Shown here: positions 1 to 6,267 of the stretch, piece after piece | Layout: the number at the start of each line of letters is the position of its first letter | How positions within the stretch are numbered: the first letter of the stretch is position 1 | NCBI GenBank assembly: GCA_018883285.1 | Contig: VEQJ01000060.1 | Location: 1-6,727, forward strand | DNA length: 6,727 bases | DNA from: Alphaproteobacteria bacterium | Lineage (GTDB): Bacteria; Pseudomonadota; Alphaproteobacteria; CAISOG01 | Reading direction: 5' to 3' | The notes under the pieces: model-generated | Database searches by the model: none | Told to the model about the DNA's origin: nothing | What the model saw: only the letters and a program-made list of their open reading frames with translations | Program-made: the position numbers and the translations under genes

Positions 1-58
1 GCCGCCGCACCTCCGCCTGCGCCGCCAATCCCAATTTCCGTGCATCCCGCTTTTCCAT
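1..58 (-). CDS. Probable IS630-family transposase, N-terminal fragment (cut by window edge)
   Basis: Only the first 19 codons are in the window; the gene continues beyond base 1. ATG at 58-56 opens a frame reading MEKRDARKLGLAAQAEVRR, and an in-frame TAA at 67-65 rules out an earlier start. From knowledge of the family, the order D-A-R-K-L, then A-A-Q-x-E-x-R-R, resembles the first helix of the helix-turn-helix DNA-binding domain at the N-terminus of many IS630-type transposases. A purine-rich AGGAGG (65-60) lies just before the ATG, with only one base between, which is too close for an ordinary ribosome binding site. The gene diverges from the lysozyme gene. The fragment is too short for certainty: another small helix-turn-helix protein is possible, and whether the rest of the gene is intact is unknown. 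Confidence 0.5.
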   Translation of the reverse strand, partial: MEKRDARKLGLAAQAEVRR

Positions 59-63
59 CCCTC

Positions 64-92
64 CTTATACCATCTCCCCACCCAAACGTCAT
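64..92 (-). promoter_or_regulatory. Candidate sigma70-type promoter for the transposase fragment
   Basis: On the minus strand ATGACG (92-87, 4 of 6 matches to TTGACA) is followed after exactly 17 bases by TATAAG (69-64, 5 of 6 matches to TATAAT). Transcription would begin at about 57-58, on the ATG itself, giving a leaderless message. The -10 box overlaps the AAGGAGG sequence, so that sequence could not act as a ribosome binding site for this transcript. Match by eye only. Confidence 0.3.
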
Positions 93-105
93 CCTTTTTC
101 TTAGA

Positions 106-960
106 ATGTTAATAGAAGATCGCCCAGAGACCTCGCCTAAGATTGATGGTTTTTTGGGGGCGGCCGCTGCTGCCACAACGCTATCCATCGTGCTGACCGC
201 TACCCCGACCACCACTTTCTCAACCGTACCGATTGCGCCAACAACACCTACGACCGAAACAGCTCTAACTAAAAAGTCCACAACTCCGACTAAAGCATCG
301 ACCACCTATCAGGTAGTCAACGCAACGGCTGAGCTTATCAAGCACTATGAGGGATCAAAGCCAGGAAAAACATCCGATACTTTAGGAATTTATTTGGATG
401 TTGCGGGCAATCCAACTGCCTGTTACGGCAGGCTGTTAACACCGACGCAGGCGCAAGCGTACCGACAACAACACCCAGATGGCATCCCCAAAACCCTTTG
501 TGCTCAATGGCTTAAACAGGATACCATCACGGCGATGCGAACCGTCTTAGAGCAAAGCAACCCAACTGTACCAATGAAATCGGGAGAGCTTGCCGCCCTT
601 ACATCCCTGACCTACAATATCGGAGAAGAAAATTTGGGCAAAGGTTTGCGCAAAAACCTCGCGACAGGAAATTATGAGGCTGCTACCAGCTTATTGCCGC
701 AATACAACAAGGCAGTCATTGGCGGAATACTTCAACCTGTTCTGGGTCTTACCAATCGTAGACAGGCAGAAGTCCATATTGCAACCAGTGGGTTACCTTA
801 CTACAACGGGAAGGCACTGCCGCCCCCAGAAGAGCTGAGAAACTCTTTAGAAGCAGTTGCCGAGGAAATCAACACCAAAACAGCCCAACTCGAGGGTCAA
901 ATCCAACGACGGCAGGCTCTTCAGCTGAAACGCGACCAAGATCTCCTCCTAACCCGCTAA
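106..960 (+). CDS. GH24 (phage-type) lysozyme / endolysin with N-terminal SAR-like segment
   Basis: Predicted muramidase cutting peptidoglycan between MurNAc and GlcNAc. From ATG 106 (284 aa): a short charged head; a hydrophobic Ala/Thr-rich segment at about 16-32; a linker at 31-68 with 17 Thr in 38 residues; the GH24 domain at about 70-230; and a charged, Gln-rich tail at 237-284, perhaps coiled coil. Family marks are Glu82 (HYEG), Asp98 and Thr104 (D-x5-T), ACYG at 105-108, Cys106/Cys132, AALTSLTYNIG and LTNRRQAE. Glu to Asp spacing is x15 rather than the usual x8. The segment could be a SAR domain or a signal anchor; the head is slightly acidic, which fits poorly. GTG 40 is an alternative start, and the frame is open to base 1, but both would overlap the transposase antisense. 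Neither start has a ribosome binding site. G+C is about 43% in two sampled lines, suggesting phage-derived transfer. No holin or spanin is visible. Confidence 0.85.
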   Translation: MLIEDRPETSPKIDGFLGAAAAATTLSIVLTATPTTTFSTVPIAPTTPTTETALTKKSTTPTKASTTYQVVNATAELIKHYEGSKPGKTSDTLGIYLDVAGNPTACYGRLLTPTQAQAYRQQHPDGIPKTLCAQWLKQDTITAMRTVLEQSNPTVPMKSGELAALTSLTYNIGEENLGKGLRKNLATGNYEAATSLLPQYNKAVIGGILQPVLGLTNRRQAEVHIATSGLPYYNGKALPPPEELRNSLEAVAEEINTKTAQLEGQIQRRQALQLKRDQDLLLTR

Positions 961-968
961 CGCCCTGC

Positions 969-2699
969 TCAGCCTTCCCAGCCGTTGGTGATGGGATAGC
1001 GGCGGTCGCGGCCAAAGGCCTTGCTGGTCAATTTGACCCCTGGCGGTGCCTGGCGCCGTTTGTATTCGGCCAAATCTAACCAGCGCCGCACCTTTTGCAC
1101 CAACGGGCGCGGCTGAGCCTGATGCAGGGGTGATCCCGCCACCAGCTGATCAACGCTGGCCGATTGTTCTATCAAACCTTGCAAAATCGCATCCAGCTGG
1201 TCATAGGGGGGCAATTTGTCTTGGTCGGTCTGGTTGGGGCGCAGTTCGGCGGTGGGCGGCCGTTGCAGGATGGCATCGCTGATGACCACGCCGGCGGGCC
1301 CCTGAAAATGCCTGAAATAATGGCTGTTGCGCCAACGCGCCAATTCATAAACCGTTGTTTTGTACAAATCCTTAAGCAGGGCATAGCCGCCGCACATATC
1401 GCCATACAGGGTGGCATAGCCAACCGACATTTCCGATTTGTTGCCTGTCGACAGCACCAAACGGCCATATTTGTTGGACATGGCCATCAACAGCATGCCA
1501 CGCACCCGCGACTGAATATTTTCCTCGGTCACATCGCCCTGGCCAGAAAAATCGTCGCCATCGCGGCTAAAAATCCCATCCAGCATGTTGGCAAAGGTGC
1601 GGATAGCGGGCGAAATCGAAATGGTATCCAATTGAATGCCCAGGGTTTTGACCAGATCCGCCACATCGTCATAGCTTTGTTGGGCGGTATAGGGTGATGG
1701 CATGAACACGCCGTGCACCGCCGCCCGCCCCAGGGCATCAACGGCAATCGCCGCGGTCAGGGCGGAATCAATCCCGCCCGACAGGCCAATTAACACCCCC
1801 TTATCAAAACCATTTTTGTGGGCATAGTCGCGCAGCCCCAACACCAAGGCCTGGTAAAAATCGGCCAGGGTTTCGGCCTTATCGCTTAGGCGCGGGGGAT
1901 CGCTGCACACCAATTTGCCATGGGGGCTGTCGGCATTTTTGCTGCCCGCTTGGGTGCGCCAATGGGTTAGCACCAAATCCTCTGCCCAGGGGGCTAAGGT
2001 CACCTGCTGCTCTCCCATCATGGTCATCACAAAGCTGCGGCCATCGAACACCAACTCATCCTGCCCACCGACCTGGTTGACATAAATCAGCGCCAAATCG
2101 TTGCTCATGGTCTGCGCCTTAGACATATGCAACCGCTCCGTCAGCTTATCCTCCTCAAAGGGGGAGCCGTTGATACAGATTAGCAGTTCTGCCCCCTGCT
2201 GCGCCAACTCATGACCAACCGTTGGGTACCACATATCCTCACAGATCATCAGCCCCAGGCGATGACCACGAAACATCATCGGCTCAGCCCGCTGACCAGG
2301 GCTGAACAGGCGTTTTTCGTCAAAAACGCCATAGTTGGGCAGTTCCTGTTTGTAATAGGTGGCCTGCACCTCTCCATCCGCCAACAACAGGGCGGCGTTG
2401 TACAGGCGGTCATGATCCATCCAGGGTGCCCCAACAATCATGCCGGTTTGTTGGCCACGGGTGATGGCCGCCAACTGCTCAACCCCCTGGCGACAGGCGG
2501 CCACAAAGGCGGGGTTCAGCACCAAATCATCGGGGGGATAGCCACAAACCACCAGCTCGGAAAACACCACCAAATCGGCCTTTTGCTGGGCGGCGGCGTG
2601 ATAGCGCTGATCAATCATGGCCAGGTTGTGCGCCAAATGCCCGACATGCGGGTTGGTTTGCGTCAAGGCAATTATCAATCCTTTTGGCATCGCCTGCAT
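969..2699 (-). CDS. nadE: Glutamine-dependent NAD+ synthetase
   Basis: Catalyses the last step of NAD synthesis in the cytoplasm: nicotinic acid adenine dinucleotide + ATP + glutamine -> NAD+. It has two domains. Residues about 7-260 are a nitrilase-type glutaminase with the triad Glu48 (FSELVVCGYPPDDL), Lys117 (YYKQELPNYGVFDE) and Cys153 (MICEDMW), which supplies ammonia. Residues about 275-576 are the synthetase domain, with the pyrophosphatase loop SGGIDS (307-312), ENIQSRVRG (393-401), STGNKSE (417-423) and a conserved C-terminal YKRRQAPPGVKLTSKAFGR. The length, 576 aa, is close to the family norm, and every key residue is present. ATG 2699 is the first start; ATG 2690 (573 aa) is equally possible and better spaced from the AGG at 2702-2700. 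It is last in the operon, 23 bases after the DAHP synthase stop. No stem-loop with a T tract follows it. Confidence 0.97.
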   Translation of the reverse strand: MQAMPKGLIIALTQTNPHVGHLAHNLAMIDQRYHAAAQQKADLVVFSELVVCGYPPDDLVLNPAFVAACRQGVEQLAAITRGQQTGMIVGAPWMDHDRLYNAALLLADGEVQATYYKQELPNYGVFDEKRLFSPGQRAEPMMFRGHRLGLMICEDMWYPTVGHELAQQGAELLICINGSPFEEDKLTERLHMSKAQTMSNDLALIYVNQVGGQDELVFDGRSFVMTMMGEQQVTLAPWAEDLVLTHWRTQAGSKNADSPHGKLVCSDPPRLSDKAETLADFYQALVLGLRDYAHKNGFDKGVLIGLSGGIDSALTAAIAVDALGRAAVHGVFMPSPYTAQQSYDDVADLVKTLGIQLDTISISPAIRTFANMLDGIFSRDGDDFSGQGDVTEENIQSRVRGMLLMAMSNKYGRLVLSTGNKSEMSVGYATLYGDMCGGYALLKDLYKTTVYELARWRNSHYFRHFQGPAGVVISDAILQRPPTAELRPNQTDQDKLPPYDQLDAILQGLIEQSASVDQLVAGSPLHQAQPRPLVQKVRRWLDLAEYKRRQAPPGVKLTSKAFGRDRRYPITNGWEG

Positions 2700-2722
2700 C
2701 CTATCTTTCTGGCAAAAACGCG

Positions 2723-4153
2723 CTACGCCGTCGCCTCGTTACCTTGCAGGGCGCGACGATGCTGCTTTAGCATATCGGCCACCCGAAAGGCCAGCTCTAA
2801 CCCCTGGCTGGCGTTCAGGCGGGGGTCACAGTGGGTGTCGTAACGATCCGACAACTGCGCCTCACTAATCGCCTGGGGGCCGCCCAAACATTCGGTGACA
2901 TCCTTACCCGTCAGCTCAACATGCACCCCGCCCGCATGAGTTCCCTCAGCCAGATGCGCCGCAAAAAACCGCTCAATTTCCAGCAGCACCTTAGCCAGGT
3001 CGCGGGTTTTTATACCGCTGGCCGCCTTAAACGTGTTGCCATGCATGGCGTCACACAGCCACACCACCTGCCGCCCCTCAGCCTTCACCCGCCGCAACAG
3101 GGGGGGCAGGCCTGCGGCCACCTTATCCGCGCCCATCCGACTAATCAGGGTCAGGCGGCCAGGCTTGTTGGCGGGGTTCAGCACGTCAATCAGGCGAATC
3201 AGCTCATCCGGATCCATGCTGGGCCCCACCTTAACCCCAATTGGGTTTTTGATGCCGCGGCAAAATTCCACATGCGCCCCATCCAGCTGGCGGGTGCGCT
3301 CCCCAATCCACAAAAAGTGGGCTGAGCAGTCGTACCAATCACCAGTCAGGGAATCGACGCGGGTCAACCCCTCCTCATAATCCAGCAAAAGCGCCTCATG
3401 ACTGGTGTAAAAGCTGGTTTCGGCCAGCTGGGGCGTGGTCTCACTGGTCAGGCCGCAAGCCGCCATAAAGTCCAAACATTCGCCAATACGGTCGGCCAGC
3501 TGGCTGTATTTTTCGGCAATGCTGGAACCGCTGCCCGTGTTAACGAAATCCAATGTCCAACCATGGACGCGGTGCAAATCGGCATAGCCGCCCTGGGCAA
3601 AGGCGCGCAACAGATTCAGGGTGGCCGCCGATTGGTTATAGCTTTGCAGCAACCGTTCGGGATCGGCTGTCCGCGATTCTTTCGTAAACTCAATGCCGTT
3701 GATAATATCGCCGCGATAGCTGGGCAGGGTGACGCCATCGATGGTTTCGTCAGGCTCACTACGCGGTTTGGCAAACTGCCCCGCGATTCGCCCCAGCTTT
3801 ACAATCGGGCATGCCCCCGCAAAAGTCAGAATAATCGCCATTTGCAGCAGCACGCGAAAATTGTCACGGATATGGCGCGGATGAAATTCGGCAAAGCTTT
3901 CGGCGCAATCGCCGCCCTGCAGCACAAAGGCCTGCCCCGCCGCCGCCCGCGCCAACTCAGCCTCCAACCGCCGTGCCTCCCCCGCGAAGACTAGCGGCGG
4001 ATAGTTGGCCAGCCGCTGCTTCACCGCCGCCAGCTGGGCGGGATCGGGATAGATTGGTACCTGGCGCAGGGCAAAATTCTGCCAGCTTTGCGGGCTCCAG
4101 GGCGCGGATGGGCGGGTGGCGGTGGATTTGGGGCTGGATTGTGTTGTCGGCAT
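2723..4153 (-). CDS. aroG: Class II 3-deoxy-D-arabino-heptulosonate 7-phosphate synthase
   Basis: Cytoplasmic enzyme joining phosphoenolpyruvate and erythrose 4-phosphate, the committed first step of the shikimate pathway. It belongs to the class II (plant/Mycobacterium) family, not the E. coli AroFGH class. Metal ligands by comparison with the family are Cys83 ([10 protein letters not shown]), His371 (MHGNT), Glu413 (VHVELTG) and Asp443 (CDPRLN). Substrate contacts include Arg122 ([14 protein letters not shown]), Glu285-Arg286 ([16 protein letters not shown]), Lys308 (VKVGPSM) and Arg339 (LISRMGA). It has 476 aa, near the usual length, with a Ser/Thr/Pro-rich N-terminal extension of about 18 residues before the conserved [19 protein letters not shown] replaces the usual DPMHGN. 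The start at ATG 4153 has no obvious ribosome binding site; 48 bases separate it from mutL. Whether it is feedback-inhibited cannot be read from the sequence. The symbol varies between genomes (aroF/aroG). Confidence 0.96.
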   Translation of the reverse strand: MPTTQSSPKSTATRPSAPWSPQSWQNFALRQVPIYPDPAQLAAVKQRLANYPPLVFAGEARRLEAELARAAAGQAFVLQGGDCAESFAEFHPRHIRDNFRVLLQMAIILTFAGACPIVKLGRIAGQFAKPRSEPDETIDGVTLPSYRGDIINGIEFTKESRTADPERLLQSYNQSAATLNLLRAFAQGGYADLHRVHGWTLDFVNTGSGSSIAEKYSQLADRIGECLDFMAACGLTSETTPQLAETSFYTSHEALLLDYEEGLTRVDSLTGDWYDCSAHFLWIGERTRQLDGAHVEFCRGIKNPIGVKVGPSMDPDELIRLIDVLNPANKPGRLTLISRMGADKVAAGLPPLLRRVKAEGRQVVWLCDAMHGNTFKAASGIKTRDLAKVLLEIERFFAAHLAEGTHAGGVHVELTGKDVTECLGGPQAISEAQLSDRYDTHCDPRLNASQGLELAFRVADMLKQHRRALQGNEATA

Positions 4154-4201
4154 CAGATTTTGTCGGGCAATGGGGTTGTAACGAGCTGCTGGTTTAGCAG
4201 A

Positions 4202-6256
4202 TTACGCCCGTTCAAACAACCGCTCGAACTCCGCCAGCGTCAATTTGATGTGGGTGGGGCGACCATGGTTGCATTGGCCGCTGTTTGGCGTTGCCTCCAT
4301 CTGCCGCAGCAGGGCGTTCATCTCCTCCAGACTCAGGCGGCGACCCGCGCGCACGCTGTGATGACAGGCCAGGGTGGCCAGGCGGTGATGTTGCCGCTCC
4401 GCCAGGCTAAGCGCCTCCCCCTCCGTCAGCAACTCCTCCGCCAGATCCGTGACCACCGCCGCCGCCTCAGCGGTGCTTAGCACGCTGGGAATTTCGCGCA
4501 CCACCACCGCGCCATGACCAAAAGGCTCAAGCCGCAGCCCGAATTGCGTCAGACTGTCAGCCGCCGCCACAATAGCCGCCAGCTGGGCGGGCGGCAAATC
4601 CACGATAACGGGTACCAGCAGGGCTTGACTGGCGATGGGGCTGTGCCCGCCATTGCCCTGCATCTGCGCACGCAGCTGTTCATAAACCAAGCGTTCATGG
4701 GCGGCATGTTGATCGACCACCACCAGACCATCGGCGGTTTGCGCCAAAATATAGGTGTTGTGCAGCTGGGCACGCGCCTGTCCCAAGGGATAGTCTGTGT
4801 TATGGTCAGGGTTGCAATCAATGTTATGGTCTGGCGCGGGTTCCTGATCCGCGGGATAGCCCGTCGCCTCTTGCTGACCTGCACCAGGCGATGCCGCCCG
4901 CCGCTGCCCCCCCCACTGTTCGCTAAGCGGTTGCCCCAGCCGCAGGCTACCCTGCCGCCCGCTACCACCACCCCCCGCCGACCCAACAGGGAATCGCCCC
5001 GATTGCAGACGACCCAGCCCCAGAGCGTAGCGGGAGTCATAGCGGGAGTCGCCCCCTGCCCCTGCTCCTGCCCCGCCGCCTAAGGCGGAACCAGAATCCG
5101 CGACATCACTATCCGCAACCATGCCAGAGCCCTGCTGCGGCCATTCCACCCGCGTTGCCCGAATATCACTAGCCACCGTGGCCGCCGCCCGCTGCCCCCC
5201 CTCCGCGATCGCCTGCCGCAACCCGACAATGATCAGGCGGCGGGCAGCGTCCGCATCGGCAAAGCGCACCTCAGTCTTGGCGGGGTGCACATTCACATCC
5301 ACCGCCTCCAACGGCAGCTGCAGGTTCAGCAGCACGACCGCATGGCGGCGCGGCGGCATCACATCGTGATAGGCTGCCCGCAACACCCCCTGCAGCTGGC
5401 GATCCTTAACCACCCGCCCGTTGACATACAGCCATTGCAGGCTGGCGGTGGCGCGGTGAAAGGTGGGCAACCCCGCCCAGCCAATAATGCGGCTATCGCC
5501 ATGGCTTAACGCCACAGGTAACAGATTGTCGGCCACCGCCGCACCCAGCAGTGCCCGCACCCGCTGGTCAGGGCTTTGATCGGCGGGCAGTTCAAACAGC
5601 CAGCGATCATCGACACTAAGCCGCAGCCCGACATCGGGATTGGCCAGCGCCAACCGCTTAACCCAGTCGATGACCTGCTCGGCCTCATAGGCGGGGCTAC
5701 GCTGAAACTTCAGGCGGGCGGGCGTGGCGAAAAACAGGTCGCGGACGGTTACGGTGGTGCCAACCTCCCGCACGGCGGGTTGCGGTTGGGGGGTCAGCCA
5801 CCGCCCCCCCTCCAGCTGCAACAGCCAGCCATGGGCATCACTGGCGGTACGACTAAGCAGGCTAAGGCGGCTAACCGCGGCAATCGCGGGCAGGGCTTCC
5901 CCCCGAAAGCCGTGGCTGGCAATACGGCTTAGGGTATCGTCAGTCAATTTGCTGGTGGCGTGCCGCTCCAACGCCAGCATCAGGGGCGATACCCCCACCG
6001 CGCTGTCCAGCACCGCCCCCGACATGCCGCAACCATCATCGGCTACCTCAATCAGGCTCAACCCGCCCTGGGCAATCCGAATGGTCAGGGTGGTTGCCCC
6101 CGCGTCCAGGGCATTTTCCACCAGCTCCTTCACCACCGCGGCGGGACGCTCCACCACCTCACCCGCGGCAATCTGGTTGACCAGCGTTTCGGGCAGCCGC
6201 CGAATGATGGGCGTCGCCTGGTTATTGGGATTTAGGGCATCAGAAAATACCGCCAT
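4202..6256 (-). CDS. mutL: DNA mismatch repair endonuclease MutL
   Basis: Links MutS mismatch recognition to strand nicking. 684 aa from ATG 6256. The N-terminal GHKL ATPase (about 18-345) has catalytic Glu44 and Asn48 (KELVENALDAG), DDGCG (73-77), RHATSK (98-103), GFRGEAL (116-122), GTT (166-168), LFFATPAR and Lys327 (VNVHPAKTEVRF). A variable Gly/Ser-rich linker (about 350-490) follows. The C-terminal dimerisation/endonuclease domain (about 495-684) has DQHA-x2-E-x4-E (515-526), a QALLVP clamp-binding motif (544-549), ACHHSVRAG (630-638), CNHGRP (662-667) and FER (681-683). The nicking site is therefore intact, as expected where MutH is absent. Oddities are a 9-residue insertion (about 84-92) before the ATP lid, and repeats and homopolymers in the linker. 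ATG 6256 is preferred over TTG 6259 because AGGG (6267-6264) lies 7 bases upstream. It starts 9 bases after the pgi stop, so translation is probably coupled. Confidence 0.97.
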   Translation of the reverse strand: MAVFSDALNPNNQATPIIRRLPETLVNQIAAGEVVERPAAVVKELVENALDAGATTLTIRIAQGGLSLIEVADDGCGMSGAVLDSAVGVSPLMLALERHATSKLTDDTLSRIASHGFRGEALPAIAAVSRLSLLSRTASDAHGWLLQLEGGRWLTPQPQPAVREVGTTVTVRDLFFATPARLKFQRSPAYEAEQVIDWVKRLALANPDVGLRLSVDDRWLFELPADQSPDQRVRALLGAAVADNLLPVALSHGDSRIIGWAGLPTFHRATASLQWLYVNGRVVKDRQLQGVLRAAYHDVMPPRRHAVVLLNLQLPLEAVDVNVHPAKTEVRFADADAARRLIIVGLRQAIAEGGQRAAATVASDIRATRVEWPQQGSGMVADSDVADSGSALGGGAGAGAGGDSRYDSRYALGLGRLQSGRFPVGSAGGGGSGRQGSLRLGQPLSEQWGGQRRAASPGAGQQEATGYPADQEPAPDHNIDCNPDHNTDYPLGQARAQLHNTYILAQTADGLVVVDQHAAHERLVYEQLRAQMQGNGGHSPIASQALLVPVIVDLPPAQLAAIVAAADSLTQFGLRLEPFGHGAVVVREIPSVLSTAEAAAVVTDLAEELLTEGEALSLAERQHHRLATLACHHSVRAGRRLSLEEMNALLRQMEATPNSGQCNHGRPTHIKLTLAEFERLFERA
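4784..4831 (-). repeat. Imperfect 24-bp (8-codon) duplication in the mutL linker
   Basis: The 10-mer tgttatggtc occurs at 4798-4807 and 4822-4831, exactly 24 bases apart. On the coding strand it yields DHNIDCNP followed by DHNTDYPL (residues 476-491), pointing to an old in-frame duplication of eight codons that has since diverged. Confidence 0.65.
4907..4914 (-). repeat. G8 homopolymer in the mutL coding strand
   Basis: The plus strand has eight consecutive C, read as TGG GGG GGG (Trp-Gly-Gly) in the linker. It lies upstream of the whole endonuclease domain. Loss of one base would switch to a frame open down to the stop at 4549, about 120 aberrant residues. It is the longest single-base run I found in the window; G7 runs also occur in mutL at 5195-5201 and 5804-5810. 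Confidence 0.9.
5028..5051 (-). repeat. Two 12-bp tandem units in the mutL linker
   Basis: On the plus strand, tagcgggagtc plus one variable base occurs at 5028-5039 and again at 5040-5051. On the coding strand this gives the peptide DSRYDSRY (residues about 403-410). It is in-frame and lies in the variable linker, so gain or loss of a unit would keep the reading frame. Confidence 0.85.
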
Positions 6257-6263
6257 CAACCCG

Positions 6264-6267
6264 CCCT
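6264..6267 (-). promoter_or_regulatory. mutL ribosome binding site overlapping the pgi stop
   Basis: AGGG on the minus strand lies 7 bases before ATG 6256 and shares bases with the TAG stop of pgi (6268-6266). This decides the mutL start in favour of ATG 6256 over the adjacent TTG 6259 (4 bases away) and suggests that ribosomes finishing pgi re-initiate on mutL. Confidence 0.55.

Larger units (their letters stand above)
1..105. mobile_element. Likely terminal part of an IS630-type insertion element
   Basis: This is inferred from the transposase-like N-terminus on the minus strand at 58-1. IS630/Tc1-type elements insert at TA dinucleotides, and their terminal inverted repeat lies a few tens of bases outside the transposase start. 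Here TA occurs at 102-103, 110-111 and 113-114, so the element probably ends near one of these; the chosen end is approximate. The opposite end is outside the window, so neither the inverted repeat nor the target duplication can be shown. Bases 59-105 contain no gene of their own that I can support. Confidence 0.35.

Noticed and set aside
65..71. TTATACC as a -10 box reading towards the lysozyme
   Set aside because: No acceptable -35 sequence lies 16-18 bases upstream on the plus strand; the better match is the promoter on the opposite strand.
40..105. N-terminal extension of the lysozyme from GTG 40, or from left of the window
   Set aside because: The frame is open, but it has no ribosome binding site, reads as Pro-rich low-complexity sequence, and lies antisense to the transposase-like start. 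ATG 106 explains the data better, though not conclusively.
150..160. T6G5 run near the start of the lysozyme gene as a phase-variation switch
   Set aside because: Both runs are short, and similar runs occur elsewhere in the window; nothing specific supports switching.
2211..2843. Plus-strand open frame of 210 codons across the nadE/DAHP synthase junction
   Set aside because: It is antisense to two well-supported genes and has no family resemblance or initiation signal that I can see.
4186..4200. Inverted repeat CTGCT-5-AGCAG between mutL and the DAHP synthase gene
   Set aside because: The stem has only 5 bp and no T tract follows on the coding strand; this is expected by chance and not enough for a terminator or attenuator.
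5205..5212. GCGATCGC palindrome
   Set aside because: A single copy inside mutL; without repeated occurrence it has no meaning as a signal.
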